A stretch of 18,645 nt of DNA from Deltaproteobacteria bacterium (GCA_019307165.1 JAFDKD010000007.1:1-18645), one strand, 5' to 3'. Positions 6,657-14,638 are shown, counted from the first letter of the stretch. Numbers and translations are program-made. Notes: generated by a model from the letters alone, not told the origin.

Positions 6657-7811
6657 TCAGGGGCCGGGCGTCACCACCGCCACGGGGCCTGCGCTCATGC
6701 GCTTGAGGCTTTCATAATCAACCTCTACGCCCAATCCCGGCCCGTTCAGCGGGCCCGCCTCTCCTCCCATTCCGAAAGAGACATTTTCCAGGGTCGTGTT
6801 TTCCTTGAGCAGAAATTCATCATAGCAGCAATTGTAGTAGGACGCATCACCGCAAAGCAGGCTGACGGCGCGCCCGGCCGCCGATAAGATCCCCGACTCC
6901 CCCAACTGGCAGCCGATGGCAAAGGGGACATCCATTAGGCGAAGGCGCCGGACCATCTCCAACGAACGGCGCAGGCCCCCGCACTTGGACAGTCTCACAT
7001 TCATCATCGTATAGTGACCTTCATTAAAAACGTGTCGCGCCTCACCCAGTGTACACGCGGATTCGTCGGCCATGACCCATACGTTGCGGGACGCCATGAG
7101 GGCGCAAAATTCAGCAATTTCGGTGGTGCGCCCCGGCCCCATGGGCTGCTCTACTACCCGGACCCCGCATTCTTCGATCAACGGGACGTGTTGCAAAGCG
7201 GTTTCCAGGTCCCAGGCCATATTCACATCGATGATGAGGTCGGCTTCGTTTCCATATACCTCTTGTACGGCCTTCAATGCGGCACTGTTGTATTGAAAGT
7301 CGTTCCCCACCTTCAGTTTCACCCGATTGATCTTCATCTCCCGGGCAATACGGCTCAAATCCGCGATTTTTTCTTTTGCCGCCAAGGGAAACACCGCCCC
7401 GTAGCGTACGGTGTCCTTACGGTGTTTCCCGGAAAAAAAATCGATGACAGACGTTCCCCGGCTTCTGCCCAGGGCGTCCAGGAGAGACAGTTCCAGCGCG
7501 CACACGGCCGAATGGTGCTCTTTTCGATTCGGCAGGGAATCCACAAATTTCCATATTTGAGACACGTCTTCCAGTTGCCAAGGGAAAGGGCCGCCATCAA
7601 CCAACAGTCGAATACTCCGAACCACGCTGTCCTGGCTTTCTCCGGTGACGTAAGATCGGGGCGCGGCCTCCCCGTATCCTTTGACCGCGCCATTGTCCGC
7701 CGTAACTTCCACAACCACATTGCTTACGGTCGATCGCTTTCTCATGGCGTGCGAGAACTCGCTCGAAAAAGGAAGCACGATCGGATATATGCGAAGCGTA
7801 TCGATTTTCAT
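6657..7811 (-). CDS. Enolase-superfamily enzyme (muconate lactonising / dipeptide epimerase subgroup)
   Basis: A 384-residue protein with the N-terminal capping domain and C-terminal barrel of the mandelate racemase/muconate lactonising enzyme family. The barrel shows KLKVG with K165 and catalytic K167, metal ligands D195 (IDVNMAWD), E221 (VEQP) and D249 (ADES), and the opposite-face K276 (NVRLSKCGG). The KxK plus distal Lys pattern is that of the MLE subgroup: cycloisomerases, o-succinylbenzoate synthases, N-succinylamino-acid racemases and dipeptide epimerases. Substrate cannot be assigned from sequence alone. Its ATG overlaps the kinase stop by one base (TGATG) with no ribosome binding site of its own, so it is translationally coupled to the kinase gene. 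Confidence 0.85.
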   Translation of the reverse strand: MKIDTLRIYPIVLPFSSEFSHAMRKRSTVSNVVVEVTADNGAVKGYGEAAPRSYVTGESQDSVVRSIRLLVDGGPFPWQLEDVSQIWKFVDSLPNRKEHHSAVCALELSLLDALGRSRGTSVIDFFSGKHRKDTVRYGAVFPLAAKEKIADLSRIAREMKINRVKLKVGNDFQYNSAALKAVQEVYGNEADLIIDVNMAWDLETALQHVPLIEECGVRVVEQPMGPGRTTEIAEFCALMASRNVWVMADESACTLGEARHVFNEGHYTMMNVRLSKCGGLRRSLEMVRRLRLMDVPFAIGCQLGESGILSAAGRAVSLLCGDASYYNCCYDEFLLKENTTLENVSFGMGGEAGPLNGPGLGVEVDYESLKRMSAGPVAVVTPGP

Positions 7812-9790
7812 CAGGTTGGAGGGGGATCGGATGGGATAGTCAAAATAAATTCAGTACCATCATTCACTCGGCTTTTGACATCGATCGTCCCGTTGTGATC
7901 CTGCATATTTTGATGGGCTATGAACAGCCCGAGTCCCGTGCCGTTGTGCATATCGCTTCGATGTTTGGTGGTAAAGTAGGGGTCGAAAATCTTGTCCAGG
8001 ATGGATTCGGGTATGCCCGAACCGTTGTCCCTTATTCTGATTCGAATTCTTTCGCCGTCGCCCTTGTTCGCCACTTTTTCGGTCTGAACATCTATCCGCC
8101 CGTTCTCCTCCGTAAAATCCACCGCGTTAGAAATGATATTCAGAATTACTTGCTTTATTTTTTCTGAATCAAGCCAAACCTGATCGATTTCAGGGTCATA
8201 TTTTCGGACCACTTCAATTTTTTTGGCGTTCGTCCGGGGAGACACCAGAAGAACCATTTTTTCGATGATATCGCTCAGAGGACTGAACTCATAGTGAGGC
8301 TCCCGCGTCTTTACCAGGTCCAGCAGTTCGGTGATCAGGTTATTTACCCGCGTGGTTTCTTCCATGGCCACCTGATAGAACTCGTTTCTGAATTCATCGT
8401 CATCGAATTTTCTGGGCAACATCTGAATGAACGTACCGATGGCGGTCATGGGATTCTTGATTTCGTGCGCCAGTCTTGCTGCCAAATTTCCTAAAAAGCT
8501 GAATTTTTCGGCCCGGCTCAAGAGGGCGTGTGACCTTTTCAACTCCACCATTTGATCTTGGAGCTGGCTGTAAAGCCTGGCGTTCTCTATGGCGATGGCG
8601 ATTTGCGGCGCAAAGACCTCGAGCGTCTCCCTTGTCTCCTTGGGAACGCCCTGGGTTTCGGTGGCATCGATTGCCATCACCCCGATGACTTTGGACCTGG
8701 TGATCAACGGCAGCACGTAACCGGAAGTGGGCTGCCCATAGGCCAGAATGATATTGTCCTTTCTGAGTTGGGATTTTTTGACTTCCGGTATGTATTCGGG
8801 CAGACCGGTGTTGGTCACCCGTACGAGCAGATTGCTGACCCGTTTGAGGGAAACCCTGTAGTTTCGGATCTGCTCCGGCATTTCGCCTTCAAACCCCACG
8901 GCGTGAAGGTATTCCAACCGGCCCTCTTTTTCGTTCACGAGCATGATCATCGCGCGGTTGATGCTGCAGACGGTGGCAAGGATATTCATGATGACATCCA
9001 GCAACTCCCCTAGGTCCAGGACCGACAAAATTGCCTTTCCGGTGTCTTGAATAGCCAGCAATTGCTTGATCTTGTAATTCAGTTCAACATTTAACCGATT
9101 GACTTCCTCGTACTTGCTCTCGATGACTTGCTTGTCCCGCTCCATTTCTTCCACGGTTTCCCTAAGGACCGATTTAGACGTGAAAAACCGTGAAAAAATC
9201 TCGTGGGCCCTGTTTCGGGCCGGCCATTTCAAGTGATATTCACAGTACGGGGCCCCGTCGAAGAAACAGGCGGTTTCCTCAAACATAAGCGGCTTGCCCC
9301 CCCATATGCACGGCAAATAGGTGTAGACCCCTTGATTCATAAGACAAAAATCCTTGGTCACATGCATCCCGGCATTCCAGTGGAGGCGTACAATTCCCTC
9401 GGTCCCTTTGATGGATACGATTTCCACCTTCTTGTTTCGGGCCCACTTGTCATTGATTTTCTGCGCGTGCTTGAGCGCAACCTTGGAGGACCACAGGGCC
9501 TTGACCAGAATTCCCTGAACGTATCCCAGAGTTGTATTTTCAACCGCGTACTTGGCGATCTTGAAAGCGGCGTTTTCATCGTTGAGAATGATCCTCGCCC
9601 TCTCGTACAGTTTGGCGGCGACGGCACATGAAATCCAATTATTGCGATCACGCAGATAATCCACCGGACGGGGGATTCCATCGATAAACGGATCCAGATC
9701 ATCCAGCAGGGCCGAATAAGGCAATCCCTTGTGATCTGAAACGTATTCGATAATCGCCTTCGTATTGGAGCAGCTGATTTCCTTTTCCAT
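7811..9790 (-). CDS. Soluble sensor histidine kinase with V4R-like and GAF domains
   Basis: 659 residues, no membrane segment. The N-terminal about 195 residues resemble the V4R/XylR-N-type ligand domain, ending in ETACFFDGAPYC with E172, C175 and C183. A coiled coil follows (about 205-245), then a GAF domain (about 250-405). HisKA has phosphoacceptor His442 in LAARLAHEIKNP. The ATPase domain has N555, the G1 box RDNGSGIPE and the G2 box NGTGLGL. It should phosphorylate an Asp-containing regulator in response to a small molecule; no regulator is co-transcribed. It starts 20 bases after the radical SAM gene. The only ATG is preceded by a GC palindrome rather than a clear ribosome binding site, so the start is less certain than the domains. 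Confidence 0.9.
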   Translation of the reverse strand: MEKEISCSNTKAIIEYVSDHKGLPYSALLDDLDPFIDGIPRPVDYLRDRNNWISCAVAAKLYERARIILNDENAAFKIAKYAVENTTLGYVQGILVKALWSSKVALKHAQKINDKWARNKKVEIVSIKGTEGIVRLHWNAGMHVTKDFCLMNQGVYTYLPCIWGGKPLMFEETACFFDGAPYCEYHLKWPARNRAHEIFSRFFTSKSVLRETVEEMERDKQVIESKYEEVNRLNVELNYKIKQLLAIQDTGKAILSVLDLGELLDVIMNILATVCSINRAMIMLVNEKEGRLEYLHAVGFEGEMPEQIRNYRVSLKRVSNLLVRVTNTGLPEYIPEVKKSQLRKDNIILAYGQPTSGYVLPLITRSKVIGVMAIDATETQGVPKETRETLEVFAPQIAIAIENARLYSQLQDQMVELKRSHALLSRAEKFSFLGNLAARLAHEIKNPMTAIGTFIQMLPRKFDDDEFRNEFYQVAMEETTRVNNLITELLDLVKTREPHYEFSPLSDIIEKMVLLVSPRTNAKKIEVVRKYDPEIDQVWLDSEKIKQVILNIISNAVDFTEENGRIDVQTEKVANKGDGERIRIRIRDNGSGIPESILDKIFDPYFTTKHRSDMHNGTGLGLFIAHQNMQDHNGTIDVKSRVNDGTEFILTIPSDPPPT

Positions 9791-9810
9791 GCCCCGGGGT
9801 CCCCCGCGAC

Positions 9811-11349
9811 CTATAAGGATAAATCTCTTTTGCTTCTCTCGGCGGAAACCATTTTCCTATACTTAGAGGCAAGATCCGGCGCCGCTTTTCTGATCGTGGC
9901 GAGGCTCTTCCCATCGACGCTGAGAATATCTCTTTCCGTATTTCTGAAACACGTCTCCGGAATAATCTCATCCCGAAGCGCCCGCCCGGGGAGCCTGAAA
10001 AACGGCATCACATTCAGTATCGAGGCGTGCATTTTCTGCGTATTGTGGGAAAGCTCGTATGTGGCTTTCATGTACTCGAGGACGGTCTCGAAACCCAGGT
10101 CTTTCGATGGTTGCTTGACGATATTGTCACCGAATACACCGTCGTCATCGAATTCGACCTCCGGCATGGACATGACCTGGTCGTACAACTTGGTCTTTGG
10201 GTAGACCCGGGTTTCTCCGATCTTAAAGACGTAGCCGCCCGGGCCTTGATGTCGGGAAAGCCGCCGGGCAAACAGAAGGCTCTCTTCCAGGTCCTGTTCC
10301 GTGTCACCGGGATAACCGGCGATCATAAAAATCATGATCGGAATTTCATGCTTGACCGCCTCCTCGAATATGGCTGCCGTGTTCTCAAGGTAATGCTCGT
10401 AATGCGGCCTGTCTTTCACCTTGTTCATTCGTTTCAGTGTCGAATAACTCGCGGATTCAAAACCAATGGCCAGGCCTCCGCACACGTCCGCGATGTCTTT
10501 TAGGATGTCCGGGTCCAAGACATCCGACCGGGTCTCGAAATTGACCTTCAATCCAAGCTCGCGAAACAGCGGGAACAGATCATAAGACTTGAAAAGTGCA
10601 TCGCTGATCATCACCCGGCGCGTGCTCACCAGTTGAAACAGTTGTTTTAAATCTTTATCGACAATCTCGGGAGGCACCTCTCTCCTGATCGGACGGATGG
10701 ATTCCTCCATGCAGAAACTGCATTGATAGGGGCACCCTCGGCTGAATGCATAGGGGATGATATCGTAGGCCTTGGGATATTTCAGCAATTCAAGGTTCAA
10801 CGGAGCCTTCTGCCTAAGATCGAATGGATCGGTTTCTCGCGTCCGGACAACCGCGCCGTTCTCTTTCCGGGCGCATCCCGGGATATCCTCTCCCCAGGGG
10901 GCATCGCCCATTCTCAGCCGTTCCGCCAGCTTGAGCAGCGGCATTTCCCCTTCGCCCACCGCAATCAGATCAACGTCGTCCGTTCTATCGAATATGTCCT
11001 CGTAATAAATTGTTGGAAAATAGCCCCCCAGAAAAACAAAAATGGCCGGGTCAAACGACTTGACGGCGCCGCATAACTCCATGACGCTTTCGGCCTGTGA
11101 AATGGCAGTGCAGGAGATGCCGACCGCCTTCGGCTTCAGTTCGGCCAACTCTTGAAGAAACTCGCGGTAGATGCCCTTTTTCCCCTCGGGCGTGAGCGGC
11201 AGGCCATAGTCCATGGGCAAGGAAATGATACGGATATCCACCTCGTTGATACGCGACTTGACAAAGCTGGCGATTTCAAGAAGCGGCAGCGGGTATGCAG
11301 GCACGTACATATTGATATTTTTGGATATGGGTTCGATGAGTACGATCAT
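9811..11349 (-). CDS. B12-binding-type radical SAM protein
   Basis: The assigned 512-residue protein begins MIVLIEPISKNINMYVPAYP with GGGAG 8 bases upstream. The frame stays open for 132 more codons upstream, but that stretch looks non-coding. Residues about 1-150 form the cobalamin-binding-like Rossmann domain (GISCTAIS, FLGGYFPT, VGEGEMPLLKL); the classic DxHxxG cobalamin-lower-ligand motif is not visible. The radical SAM core carries RGCPYQCSFC with C206, C210 and C213 binding the 4Fe-4S cluster, and later GFESAS and AGYPGDTEQDLEESL. Such proteins include methyltransferases and cyclases. Substrate unknown. It heads the compact kinase/enolase-superfamily/crotonase run, which implies a shared pathway. 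Confidence 0.88.
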   Translation of the reverse strand: MIVLIEPISKNINMYVPAYPLPLLEIASFVKSRINEVDIRIISLPMDYGLPLTPEGKKGIYREFLQELAELKPKAVGISCTAISQAESVMELCGAVKSFDPAIFVFLGGYFPTIYYEDIFDRTDDVDLIAVGEGEMPLLKLAERLRMGDAPWGEDIPGCARKENGAVVRTRETDPFDLRQKAPLNLELLKYPKAYDIIPYAFSRGCPYQCSFCMEESIRPIRREVPPEIVDKDLKQLFQLVSTRRVMISDALFKSYDLFPLFRELGLKVNFETRSDVLDPDILKDIADVCGGLAIGFESASYSTLKRMNKVKDRPHYEHYLENTAAIFEEAVKHEIPIMIFMIAGYPGDTEQDLEESLLFARRLSRHQGPGGYVFKIGETRVYPKTKLYDQVMSMPEVEFDDDGVFGDNIVKQPSKDLGFETVLEYMKATYELSHNTQKMHASILNVMPFFRLPGRALRDEIIPETCFRNTERDILSVDGKSLATIRKAAPDLASKYRKMVSAERSKRDLSL

Positions 11350-11680
11350 TTCGGGTGCTCCCGGGCAACCGCCGCCAATTCTCGGCCTCCCCCCTATTTT
11401 TAAATTATTGCGGGTTTTTCGGGAAAAATAAGTAGGCCATAGCCTCGAATTTATGACCAAGGCCCAAAACAGCCACAATTTTGGTGCATTATACCACCTC
11501 GGCCATTTCATCAAACAAAAAAACATTCGGGGGGGGAAGGGCGGAACGCCCTTCCCTGTAATACGGGCGTGAAAGGGCGATGGGGTATGGACTCGCCTGC
11601 GGTTCCTTTCAGGCCGGACTGCCCCGCCATCCCGGGGAAGGAGGGAAAGCGAAGCAGTCATTAACCGCCGGTGCGATTCG
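11350..11680. other. Intergenic region, 331 bases, structured
   Basis: Between the acyltransferase and radical SAM genes. Contents: a strong GC hairpin with a delayed T-tract (11517-11556, listed separately), and a folded segment at about 11598-11627 where GCCTG pairs with CAGGC inside a GGGG/CCCC outer pair. A lone TGCACC half-site occurs on the minus strand at 11488-11483. No sigma-54 or good sigma-70 promoter could be picked for the radical SAM gene. Confidence 0.5.
11517..11556 (-). terminator. Possible intrinsic terminator or attenuator after the acyltransferase gene
   Basis: On the minus strand GGGAAGGGC and GCCCTTCCC (11556-11534) make a 9-bp stem with a 5-base loop. Seven T residues follow, but only after a 10-base gap (11523-11517). 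The delayed T-tract makes termination less certain. It may separate the acyltransferase from the radical SAM genes, or act as an RNA-processing or stability hairpin. Confidence 0.45.
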
Positions 11681-12652
11681 TCAGGCGATGGCCGGCGCCG
11701 GGTCCAAAAGCCCCCTGGGGACGACCTTATGACGCTTTTCATCAACGGCGAATGACACCATTTCGGGGACCTTTTTCCACTGATACCATTCCTCGGGGTT
11801 CGAAATGATATAATTTTCCATGAATTTCAACACCACCGCGCCCTTGGAGCCATAGATTTCAGGACTGAAACAACGCGCCATTTCCTCCCAGGAATCCGCC
11901 TTGAACTGGTATCGATGATCGGCGTCCCTGTGCATAACGCCGAAGACGATGGCTGCGCCGCACCGTTTGAGAAGCACATTGACCGCCCTGTCCACATTGA
12001 TCTCCCGGCCCAAAAATCGAATCCGGCTTCTTTTTGACGGCCGCCATTCTTCGATCTCGTCACACTGGGTAATGACGATCCGGTTTTCTTTGAGGTTATC
12101 GTGAATTGCCCTGGCCACGTTGTCAATCTTGTCGGCATCCAGAATACGCGTGGAAAAGCGTTTTGCCTTCTCAATCGAAATTTCGCGCAGGTGTTTGGAC
12201 GAAAACCTCACGATAATACTGACCGGGTATCCCATGGCGGATAGATAGGCCGGTATGAATTCAATGCCCCCGAAATGGCCCGTCACGAGAAGTACGCCGT
12301 TTCCTCTTGAAAGGCCGTCGTCGATCGCGTCCAGGCCTTGTGCTTCGATATGGGTCTCCAGAAAGGCGTGTAGCGCTTCAGCCGTCGAATAGGCATTAAA
12401 CAGCTTTTCGTAATAATGAAAAAGAGTGCCCGTGCGCACATCCGCCACGAGATCTTTCAATCGCTGCGGCCCCATCTCCGTGGCAAAAACGGCCTCGATA
12501 GCCGCTTTGATTTTTTGCCTTTCCTGCCGTTTGACGAAAAAATACAGCTTTCCGAGACAAAAAATGTAAAAAAACGCGATCTGCCAGCCAAGTCTCCGAT
12601 AAAGAAAAACATTGAATTTCCATTGAAGAAATGAACTTAGATTGATTTGCAT
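11681..12652 (-). CDS. Lipid A biosynthesis (LpxL/HtrB-like) acyltransferase
   Basis: A 323-residue inner-membrane acyltransferase of the LpxL/LpxM family, which transfers acyl chains from acyl-ACP to lipid A-type acceptors. The catalytic HX4E motif is H126-FGGI-E131 within VTGHFGGIEF. The C-terminal segment NPEEWYQWKK matches the conserved 'hPeqy.W.hrR' block. The N-terminus (about 20-40) is the hydrophobic anchor. Distant relatives acylate other lipids, so lipid A itself is not certain. The ATG at 12652 has GGGGAGG only 3 bases away, a short spacing. A sigma-54-type promoter lies at 12739-12726 facing it, so this gene appears to be the local output of the adjacent two-component genes. Confidence 0.85.
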   Translation of the reverse strand: MQINLSSFLQWKFNVFLYRRLGWQIAFFYIFCLGKLYFFVKRQERQKIKAAIEAVFATEMGPQRLKDLVADVRTGTLFHYYEKLFNAYSTAEALHAFLETHIEAQGLDAIDDGLSRGNGVLLVTGHFGGIEFIPAYLSAMGYPVSIIVRFSSKHLREISIEKAKRFSTRILDADKIDNVARAIHDNLKENRIVITQCDEIEEWRPSKRSRIRFLGREINVDRAVNVLLKRCGAAIVFGVMHRDADHRYQFKADSWEEMARCFSPEIYGSKGAVVLKFMENYIISNPEEWYQWKKVPEMVSFAVDEKRHKVVPRGLLDPAPAIA

Positions 12653-12725
12653 ACACCTCCCCCTTTCCCCGTTACAAAAAAAACCAGCGGAGCTACAAAA
12701 TAGAGTAATAGCCGATATTTATCAA

Positions 12726-12739
12726 GCAAATCTCGTGCC
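12726..12739 (-). promoter_or_regulatory. Sigma-54 promoter for the acyltransferase gene
   Basis: On the minus strand TTGGCACG-AGAT-TTGC: the -24 GG (12739-12738) and -12 GC (12727-12726) are exactly 10 bases apart, matching the TGGCACG-N4-TTGC consensus at every scored base. The predicted RNA start is about 12714, giving a 60-base leader. The same GGCACG core recurs at the two plus-strand promoters nearby. Confidence 0.8.
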
Positions 12740-12888
12740 AATTTTCTTGTAAGAAATGTCAGGGAGGGCGCCTTGGCGATAAAGAACGGCTTAAATTCGT
12801 TAAAAAATAAGGTTATTTTCAGAAAAATTTTGATAAAATACTATATATATTTTGTGCCATTTCGCTTGCAATCCGGGTTGAGGACTTC

Positions 12889-12943
12889 TGTGCACACCCT
12901 GCACACGTGTGGTTTTCAAAAAAAATGCACATAAATTTGTGCA
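12889..12943. promoter_or_regulatory. Activator-binding site cluster (TGCACA-N6-TGTGCA)
   Basis: A full dyad TGCACA-TAAATT-TGTGCA lies at 12926-12943. Two more half-sites, TGTGCA (12889-12894) and TGCACA (12900-12905), lie beside it in the opposite arrangement. The same 18-bp dyad occurs twice at 14597-14634. The half-sites resemble the TGCAC...GTGCA of known NtrC enhancers, with one base more spacing. The dyad is about 160 bases from the activator gene's predicted start and 220 from the acyltransferase's, normal distances for sigma-54 enhancers acting in both directions. Confidence 0.7.
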
Positions 12944-13072
12944 AGGGTAGTATCGCCTCGGGATTCGCAAAAATCAATTATTATGACGTCATGTATAAAT
13001 TCCTTCTAAAAAATAAAGTTGCATAGTAATATATTATGGTTACGTTTTTAATCCGTTTTTGATGCAGATATC

Positions 13073-13086
13073 GGCACGATTATTGC
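13073..13086 (+). promoter_or_regulatory. Sigma-54 promoter for the NtrC-like activator gene
   Basis: GGCACG-ATTA-TTGC has GG (13073-13074) and GC (13085-13086) separated by exactly 10 bases, a consensus -24/-12 element. The transcription start is expected near 13098 and the ATG is at 13127. A gene encoding a sigma-54 activator driven by a sigma-54 promoter implies positive autoregulation. Confidence 0.82.
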
Positions 13087-13126
13087 TGAGTGTGATTAAT
13101 TACACCTAAAACATATAAGGAACGTT

Positions 13127-14473
13127 ATGGAAAAGCGAGCGACCATACTTGTCGTGGATGACGAGCGCGGCGTACGACAGTCTTTCAACATGGTTCTCAA
13201 AGATGACTACAATGTCCTTCTCGCCGAAAACGGCGATCAAGCCTTTGACATCTTCGGCAAAAATATGATCGATGTCGTTTTATTGGACATCCTGCTGCCG
13301 GACACCAATGGCATAGACCTGCTCGAGCGGCTTAAAGAATTCGACCCGGCTGTTGAAATTATTATGGTTACGGCCGTTAAAGAAATACAGACGGCTGTGA
13401 CGGCCATAAAACTGGGGGCCTATGAATATGTGATCAAACCCTTTGCGGTAGACGATGTCCTGACCATCATAGAGCGCGCATTGGAAAAGCGAACCATGGT
13501 CAAGGAGTTGACTTATCTGCGGAGCGAACTGAAGCGATACCAGCCTTTTGAGAAAATGGTGGGCAAGGACGAAAAGATAGGCGCCGTTTTTGAACTTATC
13601 TCCACGATTGCCGACAGTGAAGGCACCGTGCTTATTCAGGGCGAGAGCGGCACGGGCAAGGAACTGGTGGCCAGGGCCATTCACAATCTCAGTCCGAGAA
13701 AGGACAATCCTTTCGTCGTGATCAATTGCGCCGCCATACCGGCCACGCTAATGGAGAGCGAGATTTTCGGGCATTCCAAGGGGGCCTTTACAGGGGCGAT
13801 TAGAACAACCATGGGGAAACTGGAAATCGCCAATAAGGGGACAGTCTTTTTTGATGACGTGGACAACCTTGACATCAGTATGCAAGCCAAACTTCTCAGG
13901 GTTATTCAGGAAAAAGAATTTGAACGCGTCGGCAGCACCAAGATCATCAAAGTGGAAATCCGGTTCGTGGCAGCCACAAACAAGGACCTTACCGATTCGA
14001 TTTCCAAAGGAGAATTCCGGGAAGATCTGTACTATCGCCTGAACGTTTTTCCCATTCAATTACCCGCCCTGAGAGAAAGACGGACGGATATCCCTTTGCT
14101 CATCAACCATTTTCTGGACATCTATTCCAAAAAATCGGGGAAAACCCCAAAGCGGTTCTCCAAACAGGCCATGATGGCCGCCATGAAACACGACTGGCCC
14201 GGCAATGTCCGTGAACTGCAGAATCTCGCGGAAAGAGTTTCCACGGTTGCTCCGGGGCCGGTGGTGCGCCCTGAAGACATCTCCCTCCTCAACACGGGAT
14301 ACAGGCAGATCGAGGGCATGACATTAAAGGACGCCGTGAGCGCCTTTGAAAAAACCTACATCTCGGAAGTGCTGGAAAATGTCGGAGGGAGTCGCAATGA
14401 GGCGGCGAACAGGCTGGGAATCCATCGAAACACCCTCCTTTCCAGGATAAACGAGTTGGACGTCAAGCTTTAA
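13127..14473 (+). CDS. NtrC-family sigma-54-dependent response regulator
   Basis: 448 residues with the standard three domains. The receiver (1-120) has D11/D12, phosphoacceptor D54, T82 and K104. The AAA+ domain (about 142-375) has Walker A GESGTGKE (172-179), the sigma-54-contacting loop GAFTGA (219-224), Walker B TVFFDDVD (239-246) and FREDLYYRL. The Fis-type helix-turn-helix is at 420-444 (GGSRNEAANRLGIHRNTLLSRINEL region). Walker B has DD where most family members have DE. When phosphorylated it should bind enhancers and open sigma-54 promoters. Consensus sigma-54 promoters and shared dyads flank the gene, so autoregulation and control of the acyltransferase and kinase genes are likely. 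The probable partner is the hybrid kinase downstream. Confidence 0.95.
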   Translation: MEKRATILVVDDERGVRQSFNMVLKDDYNVLLAENGDQAFDIFGKNMIDVVLLDILLPDTNGIDLLERLKEFDPAVEIIMVTAVKEIQTAVTAIKLGAYEYVIKPFAVDDVLTIIERALEKRTMVKELTYLRSELKRYQPFEKMVGKDEKIGAVFELISTIADSEGTVLIQGESGTGKELVARAIHNLSPRKDNPFVVINCAAIPATLMESEIFGHSKGAFTGAIRTTMGKLEIANKGTVFFDDVDNLDISMQAKLLRVIQEKEFERVGSTKIIKVEIRFVAATNKDLTDSISKGEFREDLYYRLNVFPIQLPALRERRTDIPLLINHFLDIYSKKSGKTPKRFSKQAMMAAMKHDWPGNVRELQNLAERVSTVAPGPVVRPEDISLLNTGYRQIEGMTLKDAVSAFEKTYISEVLENVGGSRNEAANRLGIHRNTLLSRINELDVKL

Positions 14474-14592
14474 CCTCATTTCCATGGTGGAGCGGAAATT
14501 TGTCAAAAAAAGCCGCAAATTGGTTTTCAGCGGGGAAGTCCCTGCCTGAACGCCGGAGTGGGGAATGGCGTTCTCGGACCGACTGACTGCGA

Positions 14593-14638
14593 AAAATGCA
14601 CAGAAAATTGTGCACGTGCACAATTTTCTGTGCATTTT
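14593..14638. promoter_or_regulatory. Perfect 46-bp palindrome holding two activator dyads
   Basis: The sequence is identical on both strands over 46 bases, with its centre between 14615 and 14616. It contains TGCACA-GAAAAT-TGTGCA (14597-14614) and TGCACA-ATTTTC-TGTGCA (14617-14634), each matching the dyad at 12926-12943. Centre-to-centre spacing is 20 bases, about two helical turns, so two dimers would lie on one face. It is about 225 bases before the predicted kinase transcription start. As RNA it could also fold into a loopless hairpin ending the activator transcript. Confidence 0.75.

Larger units (their letters stand above)
12653..13126. other. Divergent regulatory region, 474 bases
   Basis: AT-rich spacer between the acyltransferase (minus) and NtrC-like (plus) genes. 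It contains two outward-facing sigma-54 promoters and, between them, a cluster of TGCACA/TGTGCA half-sites. There is also a 10-bp palindrome ATGACGTCAT (12983-12992). No reading frame of note. The individual sites are listed separately. Confidence 0.7.

Noticed and set aside
11471..11489. Fourth activator site (TGCACCAAAATTGTGGC on the minus strand)
   Set aside because: Only one half-site matches, the spacing is off by one, and no -24/-12 promoter lies between it and the radical SAM gene.
11350..11745. 132-codon upstream extension of the radical SAM frame
   Set aside because: The translated stretch is Arg/Pro-rich, has no family similarity, overlaps the acyltransferase gene and the GC hairpin, and lacks a ribosome binding site. 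The MIVLIEP start at 11349 has GGGAG at good spacing and matches the family N-terminus.
13091..13105. CRP/FNR-like dyad TGTGATTAATTACA at the activator transcription start
   Set aside because: The spacing (4 bases) fits neither CRP nor FNR and the symmetry is imperfect in AT-rich DNA. Possible but unsupported.
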